Of a DNA stretch of 44,340 bases, positions 32,860-43,852 are shown one piece after another. A model generated the notes under the pieces. The model was not told where the DNA came from. It saw only the letters and a program-made list of their open reading frames with translations, and searched no databases. Every line of letters starts with the position of its first letter. Within the stretch, counting starts at the first letter, position 1. Origin of the DNA: Lachnospiraceae bacterium (GTDB lineage: Bacteria > Bacillota > Clostridia > Lachnospirales > Lachnospiraceae); assembly GCA_024688505.1 (NCBI GenBank), contig JAILDZ010000116.1, positions 1 through 44,340 of the forward strand, given 5' to 3'. Position numbers and translations under genes: made by a program.

Positions 32860-34459
32860 TTTTTTAAATATAAAAGATTTCCGGGTAGTGGATAAAAACC
32901 TGTATGCGGAAGTGGACGAATTTCTAAAGGACCGCATGGAGAAGGGGAAGAAAGTCCCCACTATTCTTGATGCTCAATGTACCATAAGATATATGCTGGA
33001 AATGCTTCTTGTGAAGATGTATCTGGACAGGGAAAAAAGCGGGGAGGAAAAGGAAATCACTCTCCTTGATCTGGCAGATGAGTTTTTTAAACTGGAGCCA
33101 CTCAGACCCGTCAGAGAATATATATTAGGAAGGCATGAAGCATTTGGTAAAAAGCTTTCCGACCTTCATGATCTTTCTTTTAATAATTCCGTTAAATTCA
33201 GAATAGACGACGATTTGATATCCGAAATGAAGAGGAAAGTGGCGACAACCGGCAGATTTGGCTGGAGGGATACAGCTCTTATCGGAGATTTTCTGATATG
33301 GGAAATGGGGCGTGCAAATGACGTGTTTGGTGAGAGAGCACTAAGAGGGAAAGTGCGCTTTGATGCCGGAGAGTATACAAACAAAACCGACGATAAAAAA
33401 TTAGACGAGCACAGTGAGTTTCATAAAAAGTGCCAGGAATTTTTAGAAAAATACACTCCTTCTTCCATGAAAAAGATATTGGATGAATATGTGATCGGAC
33501 AGGATGATGCAAAGAAACTGGTGTGCCAGGCAGTGTATAATCATTACCTTCGGATCCTCTATCCGGAGAAGAGGCTTCCCAAAGCAAATGTCCTTTTGAT
33601 AGGTCCCACAGGAAGCGGAAAAACAGAGATCATACGTCAGCTTTCGAAGATCATAGACGTGCCGCTTGTGATCGCAGATTTCAGTGGAATAGTGTCCACA
33701 CCCTATAAGGGCAGGAATAAGGAAGAAGAACTCCTTCGCCTGTATGATGCTGCGGATAATGATCTGTATAGGGCAGAGCACGGCATAATGTTTCTGGATG
33801 AGTTTGACAAAATAGTCAAAAGGGGACATGAAAGGGGCAGGGATAATGCCGACGAGCTCATGGGACAGCTTCTCGGAATGTTGGAAGGCACCGTAATAGA
33901 CACATCACAGCGAAGCGGCCCGAAGACTGAGGGTAGAGACATTATTATAGATACCTCAGACATTCTGTTTATATGCTCCGGAGCTTTCGACGGCATGGAA
34001 GACATAGTCCAAAAAGACCCGGAATATCTGAACGAATACACGGACACTTCCTTTGGACTCACCCCCGCAAAGGTCATGAAGCCTCTCAGATTTTCAGACC
34101 ACGTGAAGACACGCCACCTGGTGGAATTCGGCATGAAACCGGAACTGGCCGGCAGACTTTGTAATCTGGCTGTGCTGGATGGAGTGGACAAGGAAGTGAT
34201 GCATAAGATACTTAAGGAGGCAAAGGATAATCCGCTTAAGAGGCTGCAAAACGAGCTCCTTCTGGATGATGAGATCACCCTGGAAGTATCTGACGATGCC
34301 CTCGACTATATCATAGATAAGGCGCTGGAGAGAAAGGTGGGAGCCCGGGCCCTTAATACAGTGCTTCGTGAGCTATTCTCCGATATCCTTTTTGAGGCCC
34401 CGTCAAAACCTGAGGGCACCGTGATAAAAGTCACCCGGGAAATGCTGGAGAAGGAATGA
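32852..34459 (+). CDS. ClpX-like AAA+ unfoldase B, zinc domain replaced
   Basis: A 535-aa paralogue of the preceding protein. The AAA+ module spans about 205-535: SMKKILDEYVIGQDDAKKLV, Walker A GPTGSGKT (251-258), Walker B IMFLDEFDK (312-320), LAGRLCN with arginine finger Arg435, sensor 2 VGAR (496-499). At the IGF position it has FGL (401-403), which still fits hydrophobic-Gly-hydrophobic. Pore-1 is PYKG (284-287) and the RKH segment is replaced by a longer insert (SQRSGPKTEGRD). The N-terminal 200 residues are mostly helical, without zinc motif, and do not visibly resemble the N-terminus of its partner. Start codon overlaps the upstream stop, so expression is coupled and a mixed hexamer is conceivable. 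Confidence 0.85.
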   Translation: MNSFLNIKDFRVVDKNLYAEVDEFLKDRMEKGKKVPTILDAQCTIRYMLEMLLVKMYLDREKSGEEKEITLLDLADEFFKLEPLRPVREYILGRHEAFGKKLSDLHDLSFNNSVKFRIDDDLISEMKRKVATTGRFGWRDTALIGDFLIWEMGRANDVFGERALRGKVRFDAGEYTNKTDDKKLDEHSEFHKKCQEFLEKYTPSSMKKILDEYVIGQDDAKKLVCQAVYNHYLRILYPEKRLPKANVLLIGPTGSGKTEIIRQLSKIIDVPLVIADFSGIVSTPYKGRNKEEELLRLYDAADNDLYRAEHGIMFLDEFDKIVKRGHERGRDNADELMGQLLGMLEGTVIDTSQRSGPKTEGRDIIIDTSDILFICSGAFDGMEDIVQKDPEYLNEYTDTSFGLTPAKVMKPLRFSDHVKTRHLVEFGMKPELAGRLCNLAVLDGVDKEVMHKILKEAKDNPLKRLQNELLLDDEITLEVSDDALDYIIDKALERKVGARALNTVLRELFSDILFEAPSKPEGTVIKVTREMLEKE

Positions 34460-34467
34460 TATCCTGA

Positions 34468-34497
34468 TTGACAAATGATACCGATAAATGCTATATT
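34468..34497 (+). promoter_or_regulatory. Promoter of tRNA-Arg
   Basis: Perfect -35 TTGACA (34468-34473), 18-bp spacer, TATATT (34492-34497); transcription would begin a few bases before the tRNA. It lies 8 nt after the second ClpX-like gene. Confidence 0.8.
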
Positions 34498-34507
34498 TAA
34501 GCGGTTT

Positions 34508-34581
34508 GTAGGCGTAGCGTAGCTGGATAACGCATCGGACTCCGACTCCGAAGATCGCAGGTTCGAATCCTGTCGTCTACA
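34508..34581 (+). tRNA. tRNA-Arg (anticodon CCG)
   Basis: A 74-nt cloverleaf: acceptor GTAGGCG/CGTCTAC (7 bp, one G-U), D arm GCGT...ACGC, anticodon stem TCGGA/TCCGA with loop CTCCGAC giving CCG (reads CGG, Arg), and T arm GCAGG-TTCGAAT-CCTGT. The CCA end is not encoded and must be added by a nucleotidyltransferase. Confidence 0.96.
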
Positions 34582-34585
34582 TATA

Positions 34586-34810
34586 TGGTGCCTGTCACAG
34601 GCAGTGAAGAGTTCAGTGAATGCATAGTAAGAATGCTTTTCGAACATCAGCACCGAGCAGTACGGAATACACTTCGTGCAGCCGTTAAGAATCGAAGCCT
34701 TTGCTGAGATTCTTTTTACGGATGCTAGAAGGGATGGAGTGTAGCGAGTGTGCGAGAGAAAAGCGTCTTGCTATGCATTTACTGCTAATATGATGATCTG
34801 ACAGGCACAC
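34586..34810 (+). repeat. ~220-bp imperfect inverted-repeat element (MITE-like or structured RNA)
   Basis: Terminal arms GTGCCTGTCA (34588-34597) and TGACAGGCAC (34799-34808) are exact complements. Inside, 34614-34641 and 34758-34784 pair over ~25 positions (both contain ATGCATAG/CTATGCAT and GCTTTTC/GAAAAGC). Further in, TACACTT (34668-34674) pairs with GAGTGTA (34737-34743), and at the centre GCA-CCGT/ACGG-TGC plus AAGAATC/GATTCTT (34678-34725) close a hairpin. The whole gap between tRNA-Arg and aroE folds back on itself. No transposase or convincing ORF is inside. Confidence 0.75.
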
Positions 34811-34825
34811 GAAGGAGGATACGAC

Positions 34826-35683
34826 ATGGGATTCGACGGTAACACCGGACTATGCTGTCTGCTGGGGCACCCGGTAGCACACAGCATATCCCCTGCCATG
34901 CATAACATGGCATTTGAAGAACTGGGACTTCCATATGCATACCTGGCATTTGACGTGGTGCCGGAAGATCTGCAGAAGACTGTGGATGGTCTCAGGGCCA
35001 TGAACGTTCTCGGCTTTAACCTCACCATGCCCCATAAGAAGGCCATAATACCGCTTCTGGATGGGCTGGAGGGTGCCGCAACACTTTGCGGTGCGGTAAA
35101 TACTGTGGTAAACAGAGACGGGAAACTCATAGGTTATTCTACGGACGGTATCGGATATGTGGACTCCCTCAGAGAAGAAGGCCTGGATCCTATGGGGAAA
35201 GATTTCGTGATCCTGGGAGCGGGAGGCGCAGCAGAAGCCATCATAGCAGAGCTTGCCATAATAAAAGCAAAAAGCATCACAGTGTTTAAAAGAAAGAACG
35301 AGACATACGAAAAGACTGTGGAATACTGTGGCCGGGTATCAGAACTCACAGGATGCGATGTGAAGGCAATGCCCATGGAGGATGATGAGGCATTAAGAGC
35401 AGCACTTAAGAGAGCGGACGTGTTATGTAATGCCACAAATGTGGGAATGGGCGATGACGACAGAACACTGGTGCCGAAGGAGTACCTTCATAAGGAACTC
35501 TTTGTCTCGGATATCATTTATCACCCGGAAATGACACACCTTCTTAAGGATGCAAAAGAGGCCGGATGCAGGTTTTGTAACGGTAAGTTCATGCTTCTTT
35601 ATCAGGGTGCGGCCGCATTTAAAATATGGACCGAAAAAAATATGCCTGTAGACCATATAAAAAGCGGTGTTTTTCTTGCATAA
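34826..35683 (+). CDS. aroE: Shikimate dehydrogenase
   Basis: A 285-aa enzyme reducing 3-dehydroshikimate to shikimate. Shikimate-binding SISPAMHN (20-27), catalytic Lys71 in NLTMPHK, Asp107 in GYSTDGIG, NAD(P) loop LGAGGAAEA (about 130-138), and terminal GKFMLLYQGAAAFKIWT. The residue after the second nucleotide-binding strand is FKRKNE, with basic residues that fit NADPH preference. GAAGGAGG precedes the start. It completes the shikimate steps with aroD-aroK but is separated from them by the ClpX-like pair, the tRNA and the inverted-repeat element. Confidence 0.94.
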   Translation: MGFDGNTGLCCLLGHPVAHSISPAMHNMAFEELGLPYAYLAFDVVPEDLQKTVDGLRAMNVLGFNLTMPHKKAIIPLLDGLEGAATLCGAVNTVVNRDGKLIGYSTDGIGYVDSLREEGLDPMGKDFVILGAGGAAEAIIAELAIIKAKSITVFKRKNETYEKTVEYCGRVSELTGCDVKAMPMEDDEALRAALKRADVLCNATNVGMGDDDRTLVPKEYLHKELFVSDIIYHPEMTHLLKDAKEAGCRFCNGKFMLLYQGAAAFKIWTEKNMPVDHIKSGVFLA

Positions 35684-35708
35684 ATCGTATGCAATATAGT
35701 ATTATAAT
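35676..35708 (+). promoter_or_regulatory. Palindrome and -10 ahead of the chemoreceptor gene
   Basis: TTGCATA-N5-TATGCAA (35676-35694) spans the aroE stop codon, and TATAAT follows at 35703-35708. The TTGCAT to TATAAT spacing is 21 bp, too long for a normal sigma-A promoter, so the palindrome is better read as an operator or short hairpin. A sigma-28 match (TAAA-N15-TATTATAA) is weak. Confidence 0.35.
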
Positions 35709-35756
35709 CTTCGGCCTTTAATATGTTGTCGTAATCGGGGGGAAAGGACATCAGAC

Positions 35757-37535
35757 ATGAAAAAAAGTGGCGCAAAAACAAAGGGAAATAATTTCCTGAC
35801 ATCAATTGTCTTTCAGAACATAGCCATCTATGCGGCTATGCTGATAGCATTTTTGATCATCGCATTTATGTCACTAAACAGTATGGCAGGAATGGCTGAG
35901 ACAGCCACTACGGCCAGTGTGAACGTGGCCGAATGCCTTATGCAGGAGGGGGGACTTAAGGATGCTGTTACCGGTATCGACGGTAATGTGCACACCATCG
36001 TAAGCCTCAGTGCAGCAGATTCTGCTGAGACCATAGCCAGATACAATAAAGAATATCAGGACAGACTGGCAAGCATATCGGGATACCTGGATTATATCGA
36101 CGGGAGCATCCTGGTGACACAGACAGCCGACGGAGGCCAGCAGGCAGCAGATCTGCGTGCTGCGATCGACGCATATGTAAACACGGCTAATGCCATAGTT
36201 GATTCCAAGAATAAGGGTAATGTGGCAAACGCAAATACCATATTGAGAGATCAGTATGTGAAAGACTATGATGCGGTAAAAGCTGAACTGGACGTGGTTG
36301 AAGCGTCTATGACAGGGCTTGTAGACGGAATGGGAGCATATCTGGCACAGAGCGTGCAGGCCGGACAGAGACAGGTCATCATCGGTATCGTGGTCTTTGT
36401 GGTACTTATCGCTCTCGGTCTGATCTTAAGCACAAAGCGTATCAGTTCAAAGATCTCCGCTATCGTGAAGGAACTGCGTAAGATCATCAAAGACATCGAC
36501 GAAGGCAGAGGAGATCTGACTGCCAGACTTCATACCAAAACAGATACAGAACTTAAGCATATCGTGGAGGGCGTGAACCAGTTCATAGAAACACTCCAGG
36601 GTATCATTAAAGACGTGAAAGACGGAGCAGGAGTCCTTACAAGCAGCTCGGATAAGATGACCGGAAGGATCCAGAAAGCATCCGATAACATATCAAATAC
36701 ATCTGCCGCTCTTGAGGAGCTGGCAGCATCCATGGACACCATGGCAGACACAGCAGAGGTTATGTCCGATCACTTGAACGAGGTGAAGGCAGCTGCCGAT
36801 GAGATCAGACAGGGCGCTTCAGACGGTACGGATAAAGCCGAGGGCATCCGCCGTGAAGCTGATGAGATAAAGACTGAGGCTACTCAGAAGAAGAATAATA
36901 CAGGTGCCCGTATGGAAGAGCTGAGCTCCATTCTGGAGAAATCCGTTAAGGACAGCGAGAAGGTGAGCGAGATCCAGGGTCTGACAGATGAGATCTTAAG
37001 TATCGCATCCCAGACTAACCTGCTGGCGCTTAATGCATCCATAGAGGCTGCCAGAGCCGGTGAAGCCGGTAAAGGATTTGCAGTGGTGGCTGACGAGATA
37101 TCCGCACTGGCTGCAAACTCCAGAGAAACAGCCGGTAATATCCAGGAGATCAGTAAGGGCGTGACTGAAGCAGTGAAGACTCTTTCCGAGAATGCTACGG
37201 AAGTTATCGACTTTATTAATTCCACAGTTATCGGAGACTACGATGCATTTGTGGAGACCAGTGAGAAGTATGAGAGCACAGCCTTTGTGATGAATGACAT
37301 ACTTTCGGATTTCATGGATAAGGCAGACAACCTGAATAGCATTATGGAAGAAATGGCAAACAGCGTGGAAGCTATCACTGCATCTGTACATGAAAGCTCC
37401 GAGGCTATTAATCTTTCCGCAAATAATTCTTCAGAGATCGTAAGCGAGATCCAGGGTATCGGCGATGCCATGGATGAGAATAACCGTGTGACTGAGAGAC
37501 TTAATACCAGCGCAGGTAAATTCGAAATCTTATAG
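35757..37535 (+). CDS. Methyl-accepting chemotaxis protein
   Basis: A 592-aa transmembrane chemoreceptor. TM1 about 20-43, an extracytoplasmic helical sensor (about 44-205) without PAS or Cache motifs, TM2 about 207-226, a HAMP domain (about 227-285, [31 protein letters not shown]), then the cytoplasmic coiled coil. The kinase-contact hairpin tip is the conserved [34 protein letters not shown] (about 415-449), written here as its two halves [18 protein letters not shown] and [16 protein letters not shown]. No CheR-docking pentapeptide at the C-terminus. The ligand is unknown. Monocistronic; a GGGGGGAAAGGA ribosome site precedes it. Confidence 0.95.
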   Translation: MKKSGAKTKGNNFLTSIVFQNIAIYAAMLIAFLIIAFMSLNSMAGMAETATTASVNVAECLMQEGGLKDAVTGIDGNVHTIVSLSAADSAETIARYNKEYQDRLASISGYLDYIDGSILVTQTADGGQQAADLRAAIDAYVNTANAIVDSKNKGNVANANTILRDQYVKDYDAVKAELDVVEASMTGLVDGMGAYLAQSVQAGQRQVIIGIVVFVVLIALGLILSTKRISSKISAIVKELRKIIKDIDEGRGDLTARLHTKTDTELKHIVEGVNQFIETLQGIIKDVKDGAGVLTSSSDKMTGRIQKASDNISNTSAALEELAASMDTMADTAEVMSDHLNEVKAAADEIRQGASDGTDKAEGIRREADEIKTEATQKKNNTGARMEELSSILEKSVKDSEKVSEIQGLTDEILSIASQTNLLALNASIEAARAGEAGKGFAVVADEISALAANSRETAGNIQEISKGVTEAVKTLSENATEVIDFINSTVIGDYDAFVETSEKYESTAFVMNDILSDFMDKADNLNSIMEEMANSVEAITASVHESSEAINLSANNSSEIVSEIQGIGDAMDENNRVTERLNTSAGKFEIL

Positions 37536-37567
37536 GAAAAGAGTACTTAGGATAAAATGAAGGATCG

Positions 37568-37594
37568 CTACCGTTTTTCGGCACTTTCCGGTAG
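37568..37594 (+). other. Short hairpin between chemoreceptor and SH3 genes
   Basis: CTACCG (37568-37573) and CGGTAG (37589-37594) pair across a 15-nt loop that starts with TTTTT. It has no U-tract after it, so termination is uncertain; it ends 4 nt before the next promoter. Confidence 0.35.
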
Positions 37595-37597
37595 GAT

Positions 37598-37626
37598 TTG
37601 ACTTTTACACAGCCATAAAGCATAAT
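37598..37626 (+). promoter_or_regulatory. Promoter of the SH3b protein gene
   Basis: TTGACT (37598-37603), 17-bp spacer, CATAAT (37621-37626), 41 nt before the start codon; AAGAAGGAG supplies the ribosome site. Confidence 0.7.
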
Positions 37627-37666
37627 ATACAGGCTTATACCATAAAGAAGAAGGAGCCATTTTCCA

Positions 37667-38953
37667 ATGGATTTGAATGAATTAAAGAATAATCTGAAGA
37701 AGTTAGCCAATAGAGAGTTTTATAAATATTATGCTGCCACAGGGGTACTTGTGGCGATGGTGCTCATGCTGTTTTTCGGAATGGGACAAAGAAAGACCGA
37801 TGAAGCTCTTTCCGTAGAGCCGGATCCCAACGCAGGAGCATATGAGCAGTATGTGGAATCCAAGGACGAAGCCCTGAATAATCTGATACAGGCATACTAT
37901 ACCGCATATACCTCGGGCGATACAGATGCTCTTTGGAAAGTAGCTATGCCTATTTCAGATTCCGAAGCCAGCTATATTAAGTTCTACAGTCAGTATATAG
38001 AATCATACACAGCGAAATCCGTGCGCTACAAGCCCGGCGTGAATGAGGGAGAATACCTGGTGTCTGTGGAGATGGAGATCAAGTATAACGGTATAGATAC
38101 TCCCGCACCCGGACTGGATTTCTTCTATGTATGCTCTAATGAAGACGGCACATACTACATCAATAACCTCTATAGCTCATATAATATGGGCACAAATGAG
38201 AACGCCATGGACCCCAGCGTGGTTTCACTTATCACCACCCTGGAACAGCAGGATGATCTGAATGCTCTCATGGTGGATGTGGAAGAACGGTTTAATACAG
38301 CCGTGGCATCGGATGAGAACTTAAGCACATTCTATAACAACACGCTTCCTGCGGAGACCAAGGCATGGAGCGAGAATTATACAGCAGCTACAGAAGCAGC
38401 GACGCAGGCTCAGGCAGATGCGGAGGCGGCAGCAGCAGAAGCAGAGGCGGCAGCAGCAGAGGAAGCGGCGCAGGCTGAGGCAGAAGCGGCAGCAGCAGAG
38501 GAAGCTGAGGCAAACGGCGGCACCACCACTGTGGTGACCACGGATACGGTTAATGTTCGTGACAGTGCTTCCGAAAGCGGTGAGCGTCTGGGTCAGGTGG
38601 CAGTAGGAACCACTCTCACCAAGTATGCTGAGGAAGGCGAATGGTCAAAGGTGGATTATAACGGTCAGCCCGGATATATTAAGACAGAGTTTCTGGCGGA
38701 CAGTGCTGAGAATAACAGCGATGACAGCTCTGAAAGCACTGCATCATCCGACGGGAATTCTCCTGCACAGGGCGAACGTGTCACTCTTTCCTCCACAGTT
38801 AATGTGCGTTCCGGAATGGGCGAGCAGTATTCCAAGGTGGCTGTGGCCTACGCCGGCGAATATGTGGACGTGATCATGAGCTATGCCGACGGCTGGACTA
38901 AGGTGAAGTATAACGGTAAAGAGGGATACATTAAAACGGAATTCCTTAAATAA
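37667..38953 (+). CDS. Membrane-anchored protein with two bacterial SH3 domains
   Basis: A 428-aa extracellular protein. A short cytoplasmic N-terminus precedes one TM (about 23-40). Residues about 55-240 form an NTF2-like-looking domain (NNLIQAYYTAYTSGDTDALWKVA, typical of DUF4878-like stalks). An Ala/Glu/Gln helix stalk lies at about 241-284. Then come two SH3b repeats: about 290-345 (TDTVNVRDSASESGERLGQV...GYIKTEFL) and about 373-427 (SSTVNVRSGMGEQYSKVAVA...GYIKTEFL), joined by a Ser/Asp/Asn linker. SH3b domains usually bind peptidoglycan, so a cell-wall attachment or sensing role is likely. No enzymatic domain. Own promoter and terminator. Confidence 0.88.
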   Translation: MDLNELKNNLKKLANREFYKYYAATGVLVAMVLMLFFGMGQRKTDEALSVEPDPNAGAYEQYVESKDEALNNLIQAYYTAYTSGDTDALWKVAMPISDSEASYIKFYSQYIESYTAKSVRYKPGVNEGEYLVSVEMEIKYNGIDTPAPGLDFFYVCSNEDGTYYINNLYSSYNMGTNENAMDPSVVSLITTLEQQDDLNALMVDVEERFNTAVASDENLSTFYNNTLPAETKAWSENYTAATEAATQAQADAEAAAAEAEAAAAEEAAQAEAEAAAAEEAEANGGTTTVVTTDTVNVRDSASESGERLGQVAVGTTLTKYAEEGEWSKVDYNGQPGYIKTEFLADSAENNSDDSSESTASSDGNSPAQGERVTLSSTVNVRSGMGEQYSKVAVAYAGEYVDVIMSYADGWTKVKYNGKEGYIKTEFLK

Positions 38954-38973
38954 TCAGAGTGTTTACAGGACTG

Positions 38974-39008
38974 AATGGAGGCTTCTTAAGGGGGAGTCTC
39001 CATTTTTT
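38974..39008 (+). terminator. Rho-independent terminator directly before rluF
   Basis: AATGGAGGCT (38974-38983) pairs with AGTCTCCATT (38995-39004; one G-U), 11-nt loop, T-run to 39008. It ends six bases before the next start codon. Confidence 0.85.
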
Positions 39009-39014
39009 CATAAT

Positions 39015-41713
<2,699 letters not shown>

Positions 41714-41717
41714 ACAC

Positions 41718-43841
41718 ATGCCACTAATAGCAGTAAAGAAAAACGAAAGAATACATGCAAAAGGAGCACAGGTAAATACCCTCGAAGTGCTGCTTCAGGG
41801 ATCTGTCACCATATCGGACGGTAAATCAAAGATGAAAGTCTCCACAGGCTCGCTGATAGGCGTGGCAGAAGTGCCGGGAGAGACATACCAGTTTGAATAT
41901 ATAGCTTCAGAGGATTGCAAGATGGGCGTGTATCCCTATAAGTCCGATGAAGACATAGAAAAAGTGGTGAAAGTGAATCCGAAGATAGCGCCTGTGCTGG
42001 CATCAGCCATGATAAAGACAGCCAGAGAGGCATTCAACGGATATGAAGCGGAGTACGATCATGCCATGGAAAGCTATAACAAGCTTCAGGCAGATGCATC
42101 GGAATATCCGAATATGGTAAAGGCACTGGGAGAGACACCAAAGCAGTTCCCGGAAATAGCAGAGATCGAGGAACCATTTCCGCCTGAGAGGCTGGCACCA
42201 TGGATGAAGGGCTTCCTGGACGAGATCATGTCACATGAGGACTATTTTACCAAATACATCTATGCCATGGGCACAGATATGGTGGCAGGCTTTATAATGC
42301 TGGCTGTGACCATAGTAAATGATGCAGTGATAGAGTATACATTCCTGAAGGAATACGAGAAGGGAATGCAGGATATCTCCACGAAATTCAGAATGGAATA
42401 CACCGCCATTTCAAACAGGATGAAGTCCATCAGGAATGTAAATGAGATAAAGGTAAATTCTGACGATGTGCCGGACTTCTCATCGGCACTGGAATCCATC
42501 ATGACTTATGCCGAGCTTTCGCCTGCAGACATGGATGGATTCAGACAGGTGATAGATGATTATAAATCCTACGAAGACCGAACGGAAATGACAGACGTGA
42601 TGCGCCGCCTGAGGCGTGACATCACAGACAGGTTCTTCAGGCTGTATGAAAAGGCATATTTCCGTTCAGCAGAAGATATGGACACAGATGTGCCTCCGGA
42701 AGTGAACATGTTCCTTATGTTCGGCTTTGTGGATCAGGATCTGGCAGGAAGAGAAAACACAGAGATCCTCTATCATGTCATGGAGACGTATGAACCGGAT
42801 CCCACCCATGTGGCAGTGACCATGCCTGAATGGCTGGATATGATATATGACGGTGTGGTGATGCCGTCAAAGAACGAGTTCGATCTGGACTATCCTTCAC
42901 AGCTGAAGGAATGGAGGATACAGGGCGAGATCACACCCGCTCAGGAAGAACGGCTGTTAAAAGATCAGCGCGAGAAGGTGAAATTCGAGATACATAACTT
43001 CTTCAAAGTGGGAGATCGAATGACCTTCGGCAGGGTGACATCATTTATACCCATATTTGATTCTGTAAACGTGTTAAAGCCGCTTGATACTGCATATCTC
43101 CAGAACAGCATCATCCATGAAAAACTGGACCTGATACGTGGTATAGATTATTCTCTGTTCAGCAGGAACAAGGATTATAACAACGAGGCTCTCGGCATAT
43201 CTCATTATCAGCTGGATAAAGAAGTGCTACCGTATATGATCCTTATGCCGAATATGGGTATCAGGATAGCCTTGTGGCAGGAGATAGAAGGAAAGAAAAG
43301 AGATACATCAGCCAGATTCCTGCTCCCCATCTTCATGGCGGAAGACCCATTAAAGGGAATGCTGTCAGCCTGCGGCGAGTATAGATGGGAAATGTGCAAA
43401 ACAGTACAGGGTGTACACTGGAATGACCTTTCGGATCCTTCACTCACAGCGGAATATGCGGATTATATCCAGTACTACAGAAAGAACCATTATCTGAATG
43501 CAGAGCAAAAGGAAAAGATAAAGAAGACGCTTCAGAAAGTATCAAATAACTTAAGGAGAGCCTTCGTGGCAGACTATCTGGTATATATGTCATCTGAATC
43601 AAACGGTTCGCCGGTGATGAATAAAGTGGCCAGAGAGATACTTTTTAAGTATGCGCCGTTCTCGGCACCTATACGAAAGAAGATATCAGCAAACCCGCAG
43701 TATGCAGAGTTTTTAAAGAAACATGAATCTGCCGTAAATCAGAAACTAAGGCCGCTTCTGACCATTATGAAGAAGATAGAGACAAGCGGGGGAGAAATCC
43801 CGGAGGAACTCCGTGAACAGAAGCGTTATCTGGCAAAATAG
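41718..43841 (+). CDS. 707-aa orphan with cyclic-nucleotide-binding-like N-terminus
   Basis: I do not recognise the full protein. Residues about 1-95 look like a cNMP-binding beta-roll: an entry strand, LEVLLQGSVTISDGKSKMKVSTGSLIGVAEV, and CKMGVYPYKSDEDIEKVVKVNP, but the phosphate-binding cassette (GE-x-A/RTA-like) is not evident. The rest (about 96-707) is soluble, mostly helical and has no signal peptide or TM (FIMLAVTIVNDAVIEY at about 191-206 is only moderately hydrophobic). Dense acidic/aromatic segments (DITDRFFRLYEKAYFRSAEDMDTDVPPEV) and a C-terminal DUF-like stretch with YRKNHYLNAEQKEKIKKTL follow. It lies 4 nt after ligA and 11 nt before argC, with AGAGGA as ribosome site. Signal-dependent scaffold is one guess; function unknown. 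Confidence 0.75.
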   Translation: MPLIAVKKNERIHAKGAQVNTLEVLLQGSVTISDGKSKMKVSTGSLIGVAEVPGETYQFEYIASEDCKMGVYPYKSDEDIEKVVKVNPKIAPVLASAMIKTAREAFNGYEAEYDHAMESYNKLQADASEYPNMVKALGETPKQFPEIAEIEEPFPPERLAPWMKGFLDEIMSHEDYFTKYIYAMGTDMVAGFIMLAVTIVNDAVIEYTFLKEYEKGMQDISTKFRMEYTAISNRMKSIRNVNEIKVNSDDVPDFSSALESIMTYAELSPADMDGFRQVIDDYKSYEDRTEMTDVMRRLRRDITDRFFRLYEKAYFRSAEDMDTDVPPEVNMFLMFGFVDQDLAGRENTEILYHVMETYEPDPTHVAVTMPEWLDMIYDGVVMPSKNEFDLDYPSQLKEWRIQGEITPAQEERLLKDQREKVKFEIHNFFKVGDRMTFGRVTSFIPIFDSVNVLKPLDTAYLQNSIIHEKLDLIRGIDYSLFSRNKDYNNEALGISHYQLDKEVLPYMILMPNMGIRIALWQEIEGKKRDTSARFLLPIFMAEDPLKGMLSACGEYRWEMCKTVQGVHWNDLSDPSLTAEYADYIQYYRKNHYLNAEQKEKIKKTLQKVSNNLRRAFVADYLVYMSSESNGSPVMNKVAREILFKYAPFSAPIRKKISANPQYAEFLKKHESAVNQKLRPLLTIMKKIETSGGEIPEELREQKRYLAK

Positions 43842-43852
43842 AAGGAGAAAAA

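Noticed and set aside
34734..34790. Small ORF starting ATGGAGTGTAGCGAG inside the inverted-repeat element
   Set aside because: No ribosome site, very short, and fully explained by the pairing structure.
34508..34810. An integrated element at tRNA-Arg (attL/attR)
   Set aside because: No integrase, no repeat of the tRNA 3' end downstream and only ordinary genes follow.
38391..38520. GCAGCAGCAGA-rich tract as a functional DNA repeat
   Set aside because: It simply encodes an Ala/Glu helix stalk in the SH3b protein.
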